DNA from: Azorinus chamasolen
Lineage: Eukaryota > Mollusca > Bivalvia > Cardiida > Solecurtidae
NCBI GenBank assembly: GCA_963576725.1
Contig: OY755251.1
Span: 38,944,048-39,008,047, forward strand
Length of the DNA: 64,000 nt
Direction of reading: 5' to 3'
Both the position numbers and the translations under genes were made by a program. The notes under the pieces are model-generated. The model was not told the origin of the DNA and did no database searches. It worked only from the letters and a program-made list of their open reading frames with translations. Positions 46,690 to 58,655 of this stretch are shown here, in pieces (position 1 is the stretch's first letter; each line of letters starts with the position of its first letter).

Positions 46690-47580
46690 AAATTATATCT
46701 TTCCAATGGGTTCGTCAGCGCTGCCTGGGACATATGTTGAGATGTATAGTACATTGGATCTCGTATCCTGAAATGTTTGGTACAATGGGTACGTCAGCGA
46801 TGCCTCTTATCTTGAGATGTATGGTATTTGAGTCCGTTAGTTCTTTCAAATCTTGAGATGGAACCTTGTGTCCGTCAGTGCTGCCTCATATCTTCAGATG
46901 TCTGGTAAATTGGGTCCGTTAGTGCCGTCCAGGGCATATTTGGAGATAATGTGGTACACTGTGACCATCAGGGCTACCCCGTATCGTGAGATGTCCGTCA
47001 GTACTGTCTCATATCTTGAGATGTACGGTACATTGGCCCAGTCAGTACTTTCCCATATCTTGTGATGGAACCTTGGGCTCATCTGTGCTGCCCCATATTT
47101 TGAGATATATGGTATATTGGATCCGCAAGTTAGTTCTGTCCGGAGCATTTTTTGAGATATTTGGTACATTGGGTATATCAGTGCTGCCATCTTGAAATGT
47201 TTGGTTCATTGGGTCCGTCCGTGCTGCCTCATATCCTGAAATGTTTGTATACTTGGTCCGTCAGTTCAGCCTCATATCTTGAAATGGTTTATTGTGTCCG
47301 TCAGTGCTGCCTCATATCTTGAACTGTTTTGTATACTGGGTCCGTCAGTGCTGCCTCATATTTTGAGATGTATGGTATATTGCGTCCGTCAGTGCTGCCT
47401 CATATCTTGAAATGGTTTATTGTATCCGTCAGTGCTGCCTCATACCTTGAAATGGTTTATTGTGTCCGTCAGTGCTGCCTCATATCTTGAAATGGTTTAC
47501 TGTGTCCGTCAGTACTGTCTCATACATTGAAATGGTATATTGTGTCCGTCAGTGCCGCCATACATATTGAGATGTATTGT
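46690..47580 (+). repeat. ~44-bp minisatellite, about 20 copies
   Basis: Units combine ttgggtccgtcagtgctgcc with tcatatcttgagatgtatgg tata; the right half is more regular (aaatggtttattgtgtccgt). Confidence 0.9.
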
Positions 47581-47749
47581 TCGTTGATGAATGTCGACAC
47601 GACAGTTGACTAAATCCATACTTCGACAGTTTCCCACTTTTAAACATTACTCTTTCAGTTAGTTTCTTCTTAGAGAGAACGCGGATTAACTGCTGTGAAA
47701 ATTGGTAGTTGTAGTGTTCAAATGTTATGCATTTTATTTATGGCCCAAT

Positions 47750-48325
47750 AGTTTGTTTGCCTCGAGTTATTTTGTTTATAGTCAACTACTTTATGTATAT
47801 AATCGATTATTTTATAGTCAATTATTTTATAGTTAACTATTTTATTTATATATTCAATTATTTCTAGTTAACCATTTTTGCAGTCAACCGTTTTATTTAT
47901 ATAGCCAAGTATTATATTTGTAGTGAACTACACACATAGTCAACGATTTATTTCTACAGTCAAATATTTCATAGCTACTTTTTATGTAATGAAGTAGTTT
48001 ATGTAATAGTCAAACAAGCTATAGTCAAATACTTTATTTACATAGTCAACTGTTTTATTTATATAGTCAACTAATTTAGAGTCAATCACTTATATAGTCA
48101 ACTATTTTATTTCTATAGTCAACTTTTTTATTTATATTATAAGCTATTTTTAGTCAGCCACTTTATTTATATAGTTATGTACTCTATTTATATTTCAACT
48201 ATAGTTTTTGTAGTCAACTACACTTATAGCCGCTTGTGCATTTCTATAATCAACTACATGTATTTTATTTACACAGTCAACTGTTTTGTTTTATAGCCCA
48301 CTATTTATTTCTATAGTCAAATATC
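47750..48325 (+). repeat. ~21-bp A/T-rich minisatellite
   Basis: Degenerate units of ttttatttatatagtcaact at roughly 21-22 bp spacing. Confidence 0.85.
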
Positions 48326-48845
48326 GCGGTTGTTGTAGATAAGTTGGAGAGGGGTACGTTCATTTATACTGTTTGTCTTTTAGGGTGGGGATGAAATGTT
48401 GGGCGCGCCTAAACCGGTTTAACCCCCCCCCCCTCCACACACACACACACTGACTTATTTCACTGACCGTTCCAAGGCGATACTTCCACTTTTCCCTATT
48501 GTTTGTTTGTTTTGTCTTTGTGCGTCTCTTAATGTTTTTGGAACGTTTTGTACATTTGCTGTGTTTTCTTGTGTTGCTGTTCGGGCGGCTGTTTGTTCTG
48601 TATGTGGTGTTTCCTGCATGGCTCATATTTGTAATTATGTTATTCGGTGACTAGACTTTGTACTTACACTCTAACTCAACCCTTTTACTTCATGAGTATT
48701 TGTGCAAACATAATGAAGGGTACAAAATAAAGGAGTCAAAACAACGAAACTGTGTTTACAAACATTACGAAAATTGTGAAAGTAGGTTCAAAATGCAGCC
48801 ATCTCCAGTAGGAATAGTCTGCGTATATAGATTTGATTCTATAGT

Positions 48846-49040
48846 TTTTCCTGTCATAGTCCAGCATTCCTTTGTTCATAACATTCCTTTGTTCATAATG
48901 CCTTTGACATAGTCCAACATTCCTTTGTTCATAATGCATTTGTCATAGTCCAACATTCCTTTGTTCATAATGCCTTTGACATAGTCCAACATTCCTTTGT
49001 TCATAATGCCTTTGACATAGTCCAACATTCCTCTGTTCAT
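48846..49040 (+). repeat. ~36-bp minisatellite, about five copies
   Basis: catagtccaacattcctttg ttcataatgcctttga. It lies within a disrupted MITE A: left part near 48675, right end catggatattcatgaagtaa at about 49094-49113. Confidence 0.9.
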
Positions 49041-49844
49041 ATTACCATTGGTAAACGTGCGCTAGTTATATTCACACACTCATTATTTCTTACATGGATA
49101 TTCATGAAGTAAATGATAAATAACAATGTACATGTGCATACTACTTACATTGGCCAGCCGCTGCATTTATTGGTGGTGATGAAACAGTCTTATCTATGTA
49201 TAAGAATTTAAATTCGAGCCATTATTGTATAATATCAGAAAACACAATATGGTTCGCTGGGCAATACTGCATCTGTATATCCCATAGCCCATCATGATAT
49301 ATTATATGCTCCTCGGTATTCGTTTGCCAATAAAATTCTAGATGTATATGGGTTCCGGACAAATATGAGAATGGCGTACGGATGAACGGACAGAGCGGAG
49401 TTTTGTGCGAAACTATCACAAGTTTACTTACAATCTATGGGATGAACTCGCTATGACTTATGCAACGATTTTGGTTCCAGATGGGACTCCGTCGAATAAC
49501 TACAATTTTTTGGTACTCAGATAGAAAATAGAAAAAGAAAGAAAACACAACCCTGCTGGAGTTTGTAAAAGTTTATATGGGATAGTAATATACATGTACT
49601 TACTACAGTGATGCACTCAACCATCGGAAGCCCAACCCTGTGGACATTACATATTTTTTCCTAAGCGTTAGAAAGTCCGCAGTTTGCAATCATGGGATAG
49701 TGGACGACTTGGAAGGTGGGTATGGATAAAAAAGAATCCACCCTGGACTTTAAGGTTCCCAATGCAGATCACTTACGTGCAGAGGGATGTTACCTACATC
49801 CTATCAGAGGAGCGCTCATAAATATAGCAAAAGATTCATTAATA

Positions 49845-51100
49845 AAATACAAGAAATGAGTATGCATATAACACCAGAAACGATCATTTATGTTCATAAA
49901 TATAACACATGAAATGGTCATAAATATAAAACATGTAATTAAACATATCCATAAATATGACACAAGGAATGATCATAAATATGATACGTGAAATATGCAT
50001 AAACACAGCCCACGGAATGAAAATAAATGTTCATTAGCCTTTCCCTGATATAAACGTGTTTTCACGCACTGCAAACAGAGTAGACCCAGATCAGACGTCT
50101 GATCAGTATCTGCTCTGTTTGCTAATGGAATTTGATAGATCTGTTTCTTTACTTTTTAAAATAGGTACAACGTTTCACCTTCCATATTTTAGTATAACTA
50201 TGTTGGCCATGAATATGCAGTAGGTATTGAAGCTTTGAATAAACAGAGAACGGGGAAAGGGTTAATGTAACTCAAGGAATGATGATAAATGTAATACGTG
50301 GGATGTTCATAACCATAGTACGAGGAATGATCATTAATGTAACACAAGGGATGATGATAAATGTAATACGTGGGATGTTCATAACCATAGTACGAGGAAT
50401 GATCATTAATGTAACACAAGGAATGATGATAAATGTAATACGTGGGATGTTCATAACCATAGTACGAGGAATGATCATTAATGTAACACAAGGAATGATG
50501 ATAAATGTAATACGTGGGATGTTCATAACCATAGTACAAGGAATGATCATTAATGTAACACAAGGAATGATCATTAATGTAACACAAGGAATGATGATAA
50601 ATGTAATACGTGGGATGTTCATAACCATAGTACAAGGAATGATCATTAATGTAACACAAGGGATGATCATTAATGTAACACAAGGAATGATGATAAATGT
50701 AATACGTGGGATGTTCATAACCATAGTACAAGGAATGATCATTAATGTAACACAAGGGATGATCATTAATGTAACACAAGGACTTACCATACATGTTTAT
50801 AAATATAACACGAGGAGTATTCATAGACATGACAAGGAATGGTGATAAATGTTCATAAATATAACATGCCGAATATTCATAACTATAACACAAGGAATTA
50901 TTATTATCCTTATGTTATATTTATGAAAACACCTCGTGAACATTTCTGATCATAAATGCTCATACATTTAATAGAAGAAGGTATAATCATAAATGTTTAT
51001 AAGTATAACACAAGGAACGATCATTAATGTACATAAACATATTACAAGGTATGACCAACACAAAGAAGCCTTCTAAATGTTCATAGATATACACAGGCCG
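49845..51100 (+). repeat. 24-bp-based array with a 72-bp higher-order unit
   Basis: Peripheral units resemble ataaatataacacaaggaat gatc. In 50266-50790 a 48-bp block (gatgataaatgtaatacgtg ggatgttcataaccatagta) alternates with one or two 24-bp blocks (gatcattaatgtaacacaag). All lengths are multiples of 3, so long repetitive open frames appear on both strands. Confidence 0.95.
50034..50265 (-). mobile_element. MITE A copy with loopless hairpin
   Basis: ttagcctttccctgatataa to cagagaacggggaaagggtt aa. The core is cagatcagacgtctgatcag; the central gctcc...ggagc is deleted. The insertion lies between two blocks of the 24-bp-based array. Confidence 0.85.
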
Positions 51101-51421
51101 AGGTGTGAACAGGTACCAGCATATTTTACCTCTAGTAAAATGTAACATTATTTGTTTGTATGGTCATACATAGGTAGCGGTGTCGAGTTGACCTTCTGAC
51201 GTATATCATACTGGACCCTGCTGAACTGAGAAGACCAATATAGGGTGGTTTTGAAAACTCCTCTTGGAGCTTTCTGTGCGAGTTTCACCATGCAGTCAGC
51301 AGCTTCCTGTCTAAAAACGTTCTCAATTTCTCTTTGAATTAATGCTGTTTGAACGTTTCTAACACAACGTTTACATCTTTGAATTTTGCCAATAGTTATA
51401 TACATATGGGGGTTTAAAATA

Positions 51422-51457
51422 CGCTATAATAATAATAATAATAATAAAAATAATAAT
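51422..51457. repeat. (AAT)n microsatellite
   Basis: Runs of ataataataataat with one interruption. Confidence 0.9.
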
Positions 51458-51825
51458 TTCGGTTTTAAAAAGTAAGACCAGATACTTATCTGCATGTCAA
51501 CATTTGAAATGTTTATCTCGGCCAACAACGGGAAATTCAATAGTACATGTATATAGTTCATGAGCCAAACGCACAAAGTTCGTCACCGGTACGGGATTAT
51601 GGCCAACAAAGACATTGTGTTTTTCTGTTCTCAAGTAAAACATCAGTTTAGTTGACAATAAGAGAGAAACGAGGGAAAAGCTTCGTATCTTTGACTTGTG
51701 TTTAAATGGTAACAATTTATCCAACTATTTGTGAATGGGTTTTCGTGTACACTCAACTTAGAGACTGCGTAATGGATTACTTTTATGGATTACTTTAATA
51801 TTAGTCAATAATTCCATTACACATA

Positions 51826-52020
51826 CAGTAACACAACTCTAATGCGACCACCTAAAAGACGTATAATTCTGGACGATAGAGGCAAGTGGTAGCTTAATGC
51901 AGGACAAAAGTAACACAGAAAGCTCCTAGAGGAGCTTTCTGCAGTACTTTAGTCCTGACACCTGCTTATAAAGACAACCATGTTTATTTATTAAGTGGTA
52001 GCATTAGCGGGGTTCTACTG
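51826..52020. mobile_element. MITE E copy, TA-flanked
   Basis: CAGTAACACAACTCTAATGC at the left, GCATTAGCGGGGTTCTACTG at the right, TA on both sides. The centre is a palindrome with agaaagctcctagaggagctttct. This is the best preserved copy and supports Tc1/mariner-pogo-type integration. Confidence 0.8.
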
Positions 52021-52074
52021 TATTTCTATTATGCATATATTTCAACAGTTGCAGTTACATTCATATGGAATCAA

Positions 52075-52302
52075 TTAACCAATTACCTCATGCATATTCA
52101 TAATAATTAATAATTAAGTTAGATTAATTCTTATAATGCCCAATGAACACGGAAAATTTTGGCCATGACAGAAACTATAAATTAAGATCGATATTATTTC
52201 GTAAGCAGAACCTGATCAGACGGCTCCTATAAGAATCGTCCGATCATGGTCTACTCTGTTTGCAAAGGCATTTAAATGCCTATCTACGAGAAAAAGAGTT
52301 AA
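52075..52302 (+). mobile_element. MITE A copy
   Basis: ttaaccaattacctcatgca to atctacgagaaaaagagtta a; the left core arm is partly deleted. Confidence 0.75.
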
Positions 52303-52596
52303 GCGATATAGGTATTTCTAGAATATATGATTAAAAAATTCAAATAATAAACATTAATAGCATGAACACATTAGATATAACCACATTTTCCGTGATGTAT
52401 ACAGATAATTAATTCCATATAGGTACATTTATGTACTCTCATGTGGTTAACATGTGAGGTTCTAGCAATTGGTGATATATTAAACGTTACTATACATTCC
52501 ATGGTATATCGTACACATATGCTATTCCATATAGGTATATACACATGTCCCCTCCAGAGGGCAAACTTCGAGGGTCTAGCTCATTGTCTATTTACA

Positions 52597-52690
52597 GCAG
52601 ACCTTGTCTTAGCAGCCATCAAAAATAGGTCAAATTATGGGTTTGTAAGCAGGTGGTAGCTTAAAGTAGGTCAAAAGTAATGCAGTTATC
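52597..52690. mobile_element. MITE E fragment
   Basis: agcaggtggtagcttaaagt aggtcaaaagtaatgcag, the inner left arm of family E, cut off by a B fragment. Confidence 0.6.
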
Positions 52691-52713
52691 TCATGTTTGC
52701 ACAGGATTGTTGC

Positions 52714-52856
52714 ACAGGAGCAAATGCTCTATTTATCACAATCGTTTCAAAACTAACCAATTCTAAAGTGTCCCTTTTCTCTAGTAAATGCTCCTTTTCG
52801 GTAGATTTTATTCAAAGAGACTGGGTCTAAAAATATCTTATGAGGGAATGGGTTAA
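52714..52856 (+). mobile_element. MITE B right half
   Basis: acaggagcaaatgctctatt tatcacaatcgtttcaaaac to cttatgagggaatgggttaa. The left terminal repeat and left hairpin arm are missing. Confidence 0.8.
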
Positions 52857-52996
52857 GCAAGCAGCTGCTTTTTCAGACTCCTGTGTTCAATATATGAATG
52901 GCCGCTAAAGATTCAAATCATTGTTATAATAGAAACACTTCGAACGATGTAATATTTTAGCATGCTGAGATTTTCATGATTATAAACGTTTTAGTA

Positions 52997-53335
52997 ATGT
53001 TGCAACATGAGTCACATGTCTGCCTTTAGGGCAGGTGGCAGCTTATTGCAGTAATGTTGCAACATGAGTCACATGTCTGCCTTTAGGGCAGGTGGCAGCT
53101 TATTGCAGTAATGTTGCAACATGAGTAACATGTCTGCCTTTAGGGCAGGTGGCTGCTTATTGCAGTAATGTTGCAACATGAGTCACATGTCTGCCTTTAG
53201 GGCAGGTGGCAGCTTATTGCAGTAATGTTGCAACATGAGTCACATGTCTGCCTTTAGGGCAGGTGGCAGCTTATTGCAGTAATGTTGCAACATGAGTCAC
53301 ATGTCTGCCTTTAGGGCAGGTGGCAGCTTATTGCA
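52997..53335 (+). repeat. 57-bp minisatellite, six copies
   Basis: taatgttgcaacatgagtca catgtctgcctttagggcag gtggcagcttattgcag. Copies are nearly identical. The second half of the unit is the inner arm of MITE E, which continues to about 53420. Confidence 0.95.
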
Positions 53336-53544
53336 GGGTAAGGTTATTACAGAAAACTCCAAAAACAAGCCGGCTGCATTGCTATCATCATACATTAAGC
53401 GGTCACCTGTCTACAAAGATCTGAATTCTTTTTTATGGAGAGTGTCAATGTAGGTTACACATTCATTTGGGCTGTGCTAGCTGTGTACAGATCACGAGTG
53501 CACCACTTTACGACCATAAACCTATTCATTTTGCTCATGGGTAT

Positions 53545-53757
53545 TTATGAAAGAATGCATTTATGAACATTTATAACGACCAATGAAAAAGGGGGATTGT
53601 TGACCATTTAAGAAACTGTAGAATCAGATCTTTTATATCCCATAAAAAATCATCATCAGGCAGCTCCTACAGCAACTGTCTGATCTGGGTCTACTCTCTT
53701 TTCCATAGGCTTAAAAAGGGTATGAGGTAACGAAGCATATTTATAAAGTAAAATGTT
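53545..53757 (+). mobile_element. MITE A copy, ends eroded
   Basis: gctcatgggtatttatgaaa to catatttataaagtaaaatg; core caggcagctcctacagcaactgtctg. Confidence 0.65.
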
Positions 53758-54088
53758 CAGCAAGGCGTAACAAAGAGAAAGACCAGCATCAGCAGTGTAC
53801 ATTTACAATTTATTTACTTTAGTGATTCTAAGCAATCGTGCAATTAGTCAACGGTCCTGGTACAGATAGGGTGTCTGAACATTCCAATACATTTAGAATT
53901 AATTCATAACATCCACAAAATTCATTTGCACTGATAATAAAACACACCCATCCAATTATATAAGCACTTTGGTAAAACTAATCGAACCGAACGCACCATA
54001 GAAAACAAAACACCAACACCATGTACAACGTATGTACGACACAGCGGATGATAGAACACAATCCCTTTGAATGCTGTAGTATCAAAGT

Positions 54089-54175
54089 GCAATTCGAGGG
54101 CTTGGTGCAAAACTATTCTAACTCCTTCACTTTGTGAAGGAGTTAGAATAGTTTTGCACCAAGCCCTCGAATTGC
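54089..54175. mobile_element. MITE H, perfect 42-bp inverted repeat
   Basis: gcaattcgagggcttggtgc to gcaccaagccctcgaattgc. I find no mismatch between the two 42-base arms; the loop is ttt. Confidence 0.85.
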
Positions 54176-54186
54176 CTATATCAATT

Positions 54187-54727
54187 CAGAGCTCCAGATA
54201 AGGTGCGTAAATTAAACCATTTTAAGAAAAATACTTTATTTCTCCACCAAACCCTATGCTGTGACCACTAATTAGACTCGTCTCTTCGAGTCGTCTCGAA
54301 GAGATGATTCAATTCAAATTCAAATTCACTTTATTTCTCTCAGTTCACAATACATGAATACATGAGGATATATAAATATTAATACAACAAGAGGCTCTGT
54401 CTAATTGAGAAGAGCAGGACAGTAATAAATCAATACAGAAAAAGAGGAAACGTATAATTTCCGAGTTTATCATGGAAAAGTCACGTCAAATATAAATAAG
54501 CGAGTCTTCTTTTGTGAATGACAAACAGTTTGGATTCTGATCCGACATCCCATTACGCGAAGTTTGATCTGGATCTTAACTGTTTGCGAACGCCAATGCC
54601 ACCGTACCTGGCATAAATGAGACTAATCTGTCCGTTTTTATTTAATTCTAAAGAGTGGTAACACCATATGGTTTGGTTGATAAATGGCGATTTAGTATTT
54701 GAATACGAACCTTTATCTGTTGCTCTG
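54187..54727. mobile_element. MITE C copy split by a 334-bp insertion
   Basis: CAGAGCTCCAGATAAGGTGC to cctttatctgttgctctg. The family sequence breaks at 54310 and resumes at about 54645 with attctaaagagtgg; attc is present at both junctions. Confidence 0.85.
54311..54644 (-). mobile_element. Probable short retroelement inserted in MITE C
   Basis: Starts with attcaaattcaaattcactt tatttctctcag. Read on the minus strand this is an AATAAA-containing end followed by a (GAATTT)n tail, as in the 3' end of a SINE or truncated LINE. It also contains a D-type hairpin at about 54522-54597. No coding sequence is recognised. Confidence 0.5.
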
Positions 54728-54872
54728 ATATCATGGGTAAAACTAATGTGCATTTATATGGCACGATATAATTGGCAAGAGAATATTGAATGTAAAACAG
54801 AGTAGTTCCCCACCAGAGGGCTCCTTTATGATCTGGGGCTGAACTGTTTGAAAATGACACAAATACAAATGG

Positions 54873-55101
54873 TTAGCCCATTTGCGCCCAGTGGATTCTT
54901 CAATGTTTATATATTGGATTAGTCCATTTTTGATTTAAGGGATGCCTGGCTTAAATTTTCAATTTCGTCTTGTTTTATATTGAAATTCCTATCAGCAAAC
55001 AGTGTAGACTCTTTTCAAACGCCGCAATATGCAGTGTCTGATCAGAGTCTACACCTCTTGCCTACGTCCCATATATGGGATCGTGGGCGCAAATGGGTTA
55101 A
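54873..55101. mobile_element. MITE G copy
   Basis: TTAGCCCATTTGCGCCCAGT at the left and cgtgggcgcaaatgggttaa at the right. It carries the GCAAACAG core (gcaaacagtgtagactcttt) but has ends unlike A, B or D. Only one copy seen here. Confidence 0.75.
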
Positions 55102-55180
55102 ACATGATACAGGATGATATGGCTTTGTGGTGTGTCTATATTTTTCTGTAAATTTCGATAAAGGTCTATCTCTCTCTAAC

Positions 55181-55332
55181 ACTTTACCTCATGAATATTC
55201 AGGTAGATAATATGCGATCATGAATAATAATGAGATATTTATACTGGAATATATATATAAAGACCACAGCAGAAAATGTAAAACTATATCAATAAATGTG
55301 CAAAGAGAGAGCAGACCCTGATCAGATTACTA
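55181..55332 (+). mobile_element. 3'-truncated MITE A copy
   Basis: aacactttacctcatgaata to gagcagaccctgatcagatt a, cut in the hairpin where the next repeat begins. Confidence 0.75.
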
Positions 55333-55935
55333 AGATTTTTTAAATTATGTCCCTTGGGTCAAAGACGGCCACGCCCTGGGGTCACATGTTTTACATAGGA
55401 TTATATAGTAAAAACTTTACATATCTTCTTGTCTCAAACTGAAAGGCTTAGAGCTGTGGTATTTGGTATGTAGCATCATCTAGTAAACCTTTACCAAGAT
55501 TGTTCAAATTAAGCCCCCAGGGTCAAAATTGGCTCTGCCTCAGGGGTCACAAATTCTACTGAAAACAAAAAAAATCTTATTGTCAAATGCCAAATTTAGT
55601 ATATAGCATCATCTGACGGACTTCTGCTAAGCTTGTTCAAAATTTGCCCCTGGGGTCAAACTGGCTATGCCGCGGGGGTCACATAGGATTATGTAGAAAA
55701 AACAAACCCTCTTGTCTGAAACACAAAGGCTTAGGTCTGTGATATTTGTTTTGTAGTATTATCTAGCAGACCTCCTCAAAGACTTATCAAAGTTTGTTCC
55801 TGCCCTTTGGGTTGTCAGTTTACATAGAGTTATATAGTTAACTCTACAAACATCTTCTCTGAAAGTAATATGGTCAGAGCTTTGATATAGAAAACATTGC
55901 AAACCAGGTGAGCGATACAGGGCCATCATGACCCT
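55333..55935 (-). repeat. ~200-bp internally repeated element with 'gggccatcatgaccctcttg' end
   Basis: Three related segments each carry gggtcaaa..ggc..gcc..ggggtcac (55355, 55515, 55650). The right end is accaggtgagcgatacaggg ccatcatgaccctcttgtt, with a short hairpin agggccatcatgaccct. I associate this ending with dispersed repeats of bivalve genomes; class uncertain. Confidence 0.6.
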
Positions 55936-56178
55936 CTTGTTAAGAAAAAAAAAGAATAAAAAACATGAAAATTGTAGCAGACGACAAAGTGTGCAGACGA
56001 CAAAATTCAGCAGTGACAGAGTTAAAAAGAACAAGGGAAACAAATTCAACATTTTACAATAAACAGTATAATGAATTGCTAAGATGTCCCATACATAACC
56101 CGTGCTAAGATGTCCCATACATAACCAGTTTTATTTTGAAAAAGAGTGTCCTATATACCATGTAATGTCTACACGTCT

Positions 56179-56391
56179 TTAACCTTAAGTCTGCTGAGCA
56201 AAATTTTGTTTGAAAAAAATGTCACCGATTTCAGCTGTCACTGTTCATTTATCATGCATTTCTTGTCAACAGGAAGTGAGCATCAACCAGTTTGGACCCT
56301 GATGAGATGCAGAGCTACTTGGCGTCTCATCTGGATCCAAACTGTTTGCAAAGGCAATCATTAATCCGCCCGCAGCAGGCTAAAAGTTTAA
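56179..56391. mobile_element. MITE D copy, TTAA-flanked
   Basis: TTAACCTTAAGTCTGCTGAG at the left and gcagcaggctaaaagtttaa at the right. Centre accagtttggaccctgatga gatgcagagctacttggcgt and complement. Confidence 0.8.
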
Positions 56392-57004
56392 CCCATTTAT
56401 GACCATATCATTAAAGGAAAATTCGCCCAGATCTTATTTTTAAAACCCATCCATTTATCATGTTTAGGGGTCACAGCAAACAAGGTATTTGGTAGTACAA
56501 GTCTTGAACATCGATGAGTTCAACAAACAGTGCTGTGTAGCCCTCTGATCTGGGTCTTCACTGTTTGCCGAATGTATGTCCTTTTTTAAGGAACACTGGG
56601 TACAAATCGGTCAAAGTTCTATTCTGTTCAATTCTGTTGATGCACCTCTCGAAATTAAGTACATATTTGTTTCATCTGATGGTTGTTCGTAAACTACAGT
56701 ATAATTTCTTAAAGGCAATCAAATATAGAAAGGTTTTTAAAAGAAATAACAACACAGTAACAGGGTGACAATTAAAACAGATAAAATATGCCTCGGTATA
56801 CATAAAATAATCAACGAATAAATGATTCAACTAACAATATTTCGATAAAAATACAAACATGCATTCTCTAACCAGAGTATATCCAGGTTTTGTTCTCAAC
56901 TAAAAGGTTTGGACGTTATCGTTCCTGCAGTTCTATCAGGCACATATTAGTTAGTGCTCCGTAACAGGTCGTTATTTGATACTCATGCTCTTCTCCAAAT
57001 AAAA

Positions 57005-57455
57005 ATATAATTGTCGTTGCTGCTACACTCTCCATTAACAGGTGCACAATTGCCGCTCCTGCTACACACTCCAGTTGTCGTCACTGCTTACTCTTCATTA
57101 ACAGGTACGCAATTGTCGTACCTACTACACTTTCCATTAACAGGTGAACAATTTTACCTACTACGCTCTCCATTAACAGCTACACAACTGTTGTACCTAC
57201 TACACTTTCCATTAACAGGTGAACAATTTTTACCTACTACACTTTCCATTAACAGTCTGGTGCACATTTGTCGTTCCTGCTACACACTCCATTAACAGGT
57301 ACACATTTGTCATCCCTGCTTTACTCTCCATTAACAAGTGAACAAGTGCAACCCCTGCTACACCCTCCATTAACAAGTACAAGTACACGATTGTCGTTCA
57401 TGCAACACTTTCCATTACAAAATACGCGATTGTCGTTCGTGCTATACTTTCCATG
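57005..57455 (+). repeat. ~40-bp minisatellite, block 1
   Basis: Variants of tacactctccattaacaggt acacaattgtcgttcctgc, about 11 copies of unequal length. Confidence 0.9.
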
Positions 57456-57479
57456 AACATACGTATACGTATATTATAA

Positions 57480-57860
57480 CACCTTTTCTACACGGACATC
57501 AAATGGTATGTTTATAATTGGTATGTTTCTACCCCAGGCCACGGACTTATCAATCACCCCTCGTATACTCAGTTGTCCTTCCTCTATATACTCTCCATTA
57601 ATTTGTCGTGGGACTTCCGTCGCCGAGTGTTCATCATTTAGCCTTTTGGTTCGAATCCAAGCCTGTGTATTTGGATTTTTCATGTTAGAAAGCCTTTCTG
57701 TTGACTTGCGGTAGGTCGGTGGTTCTCGCCGGTGTTCTTCTGTGCACGCACAATGCAATTTGTCCATGCACAGAGAAACTTCATGGATCTTCCTCCAACT
57801 TTTATTAGCCGGGCGTCGCGGTATTACTGAAATGCTGTAAAACTGCGATACAAACAAACA
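57480..57860. other. Unique 380-bp block inside the 40-bp array
   Basis: Array units stop at about 57470 and resume at about 57866. The minus strand stays open for 131 codons and includes TQAWIRTKRLNDEHSATEVP. This resembles the chance translations often seen from transposon ends, so it is read as an inserted element rather than a gene. Termini not resolved. Confidence 0.4.
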
Positions 57861-57917
57861 CAATTTCAATTCCTGCTACACTCTTCATTAGCAGGTAAAC
57901 AGATTGTCGTTCCTGGT

Positions 57918-58084
<167 letters not shown>

Positions 58085-58199
58085 ACATGTACACAGCTGT
58101 CGTTATTGCTATAATTTCAATTAACAAGTACACATTTGTCGTTTCTGTTATCCCATCCTAATCACAAGTGCACAAGTAGTACGTATTGCAGGTCTCTAA

Positions 58200-58655
58200 A
58201 ATGCACGTGTAGAGTTGTAGTTCCTGCTATGTCCCATTAACAAGTACAATATTGCCGTACCTGTTATGTGTGTGTAGAGTTGTAGTTGCTGCTATGTCCC
58301 ATTAACAAGTACAATATTGCCGTACCTGTTATGTGTGTGTGTAGAGTTGTAGTTGCTGCTATGTCCCATTAACAAGTACAATATTGCCGTACCTGCTATG
58401 TCCCATTAACAAGTACAATATTGCCGTACCTGCTATGTCCCATTAACAAGTACAATATTGCCGTACCTGCTATGTCCCATTAACAAGTACAATATTGCCG
58501 TACCTGTTATGTGTGTGTCTAGAGTTGTAGTTGCTATGTCCCATTAACAAGTACAATATTGCCGTACCTGCTATATCCCATTAACAAGTACAATATTGCC
58601 GTACCTGCTATGTCCCATTAACAAGTACAATATTGCCGTACCTGTTATGCTACAG
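58200..58655 (+). repeat. ~38-bp minisatellite, block 2
   Basis: tatgtcccattaacaagtac aatattgccgtacctgc, at least nine copies. Some copies are preceded by tgtgtgtagagttgtagttg, forming longer composite units. Confidence 0.95.

Noticed and set aside
50198..50893. Open frames of 231, 172 and 188 codons on both strands
   Set aside because: They are translations of a tandem array whose units are multiples of three bases; peptides are pure repeats and overlap on both strands.
57474..57869. 131-codon minus-strand frame
   Set aside because: Sits in a unique block interrupting a minisatellite, has no domain, and resembles chance translation of a transposon end.
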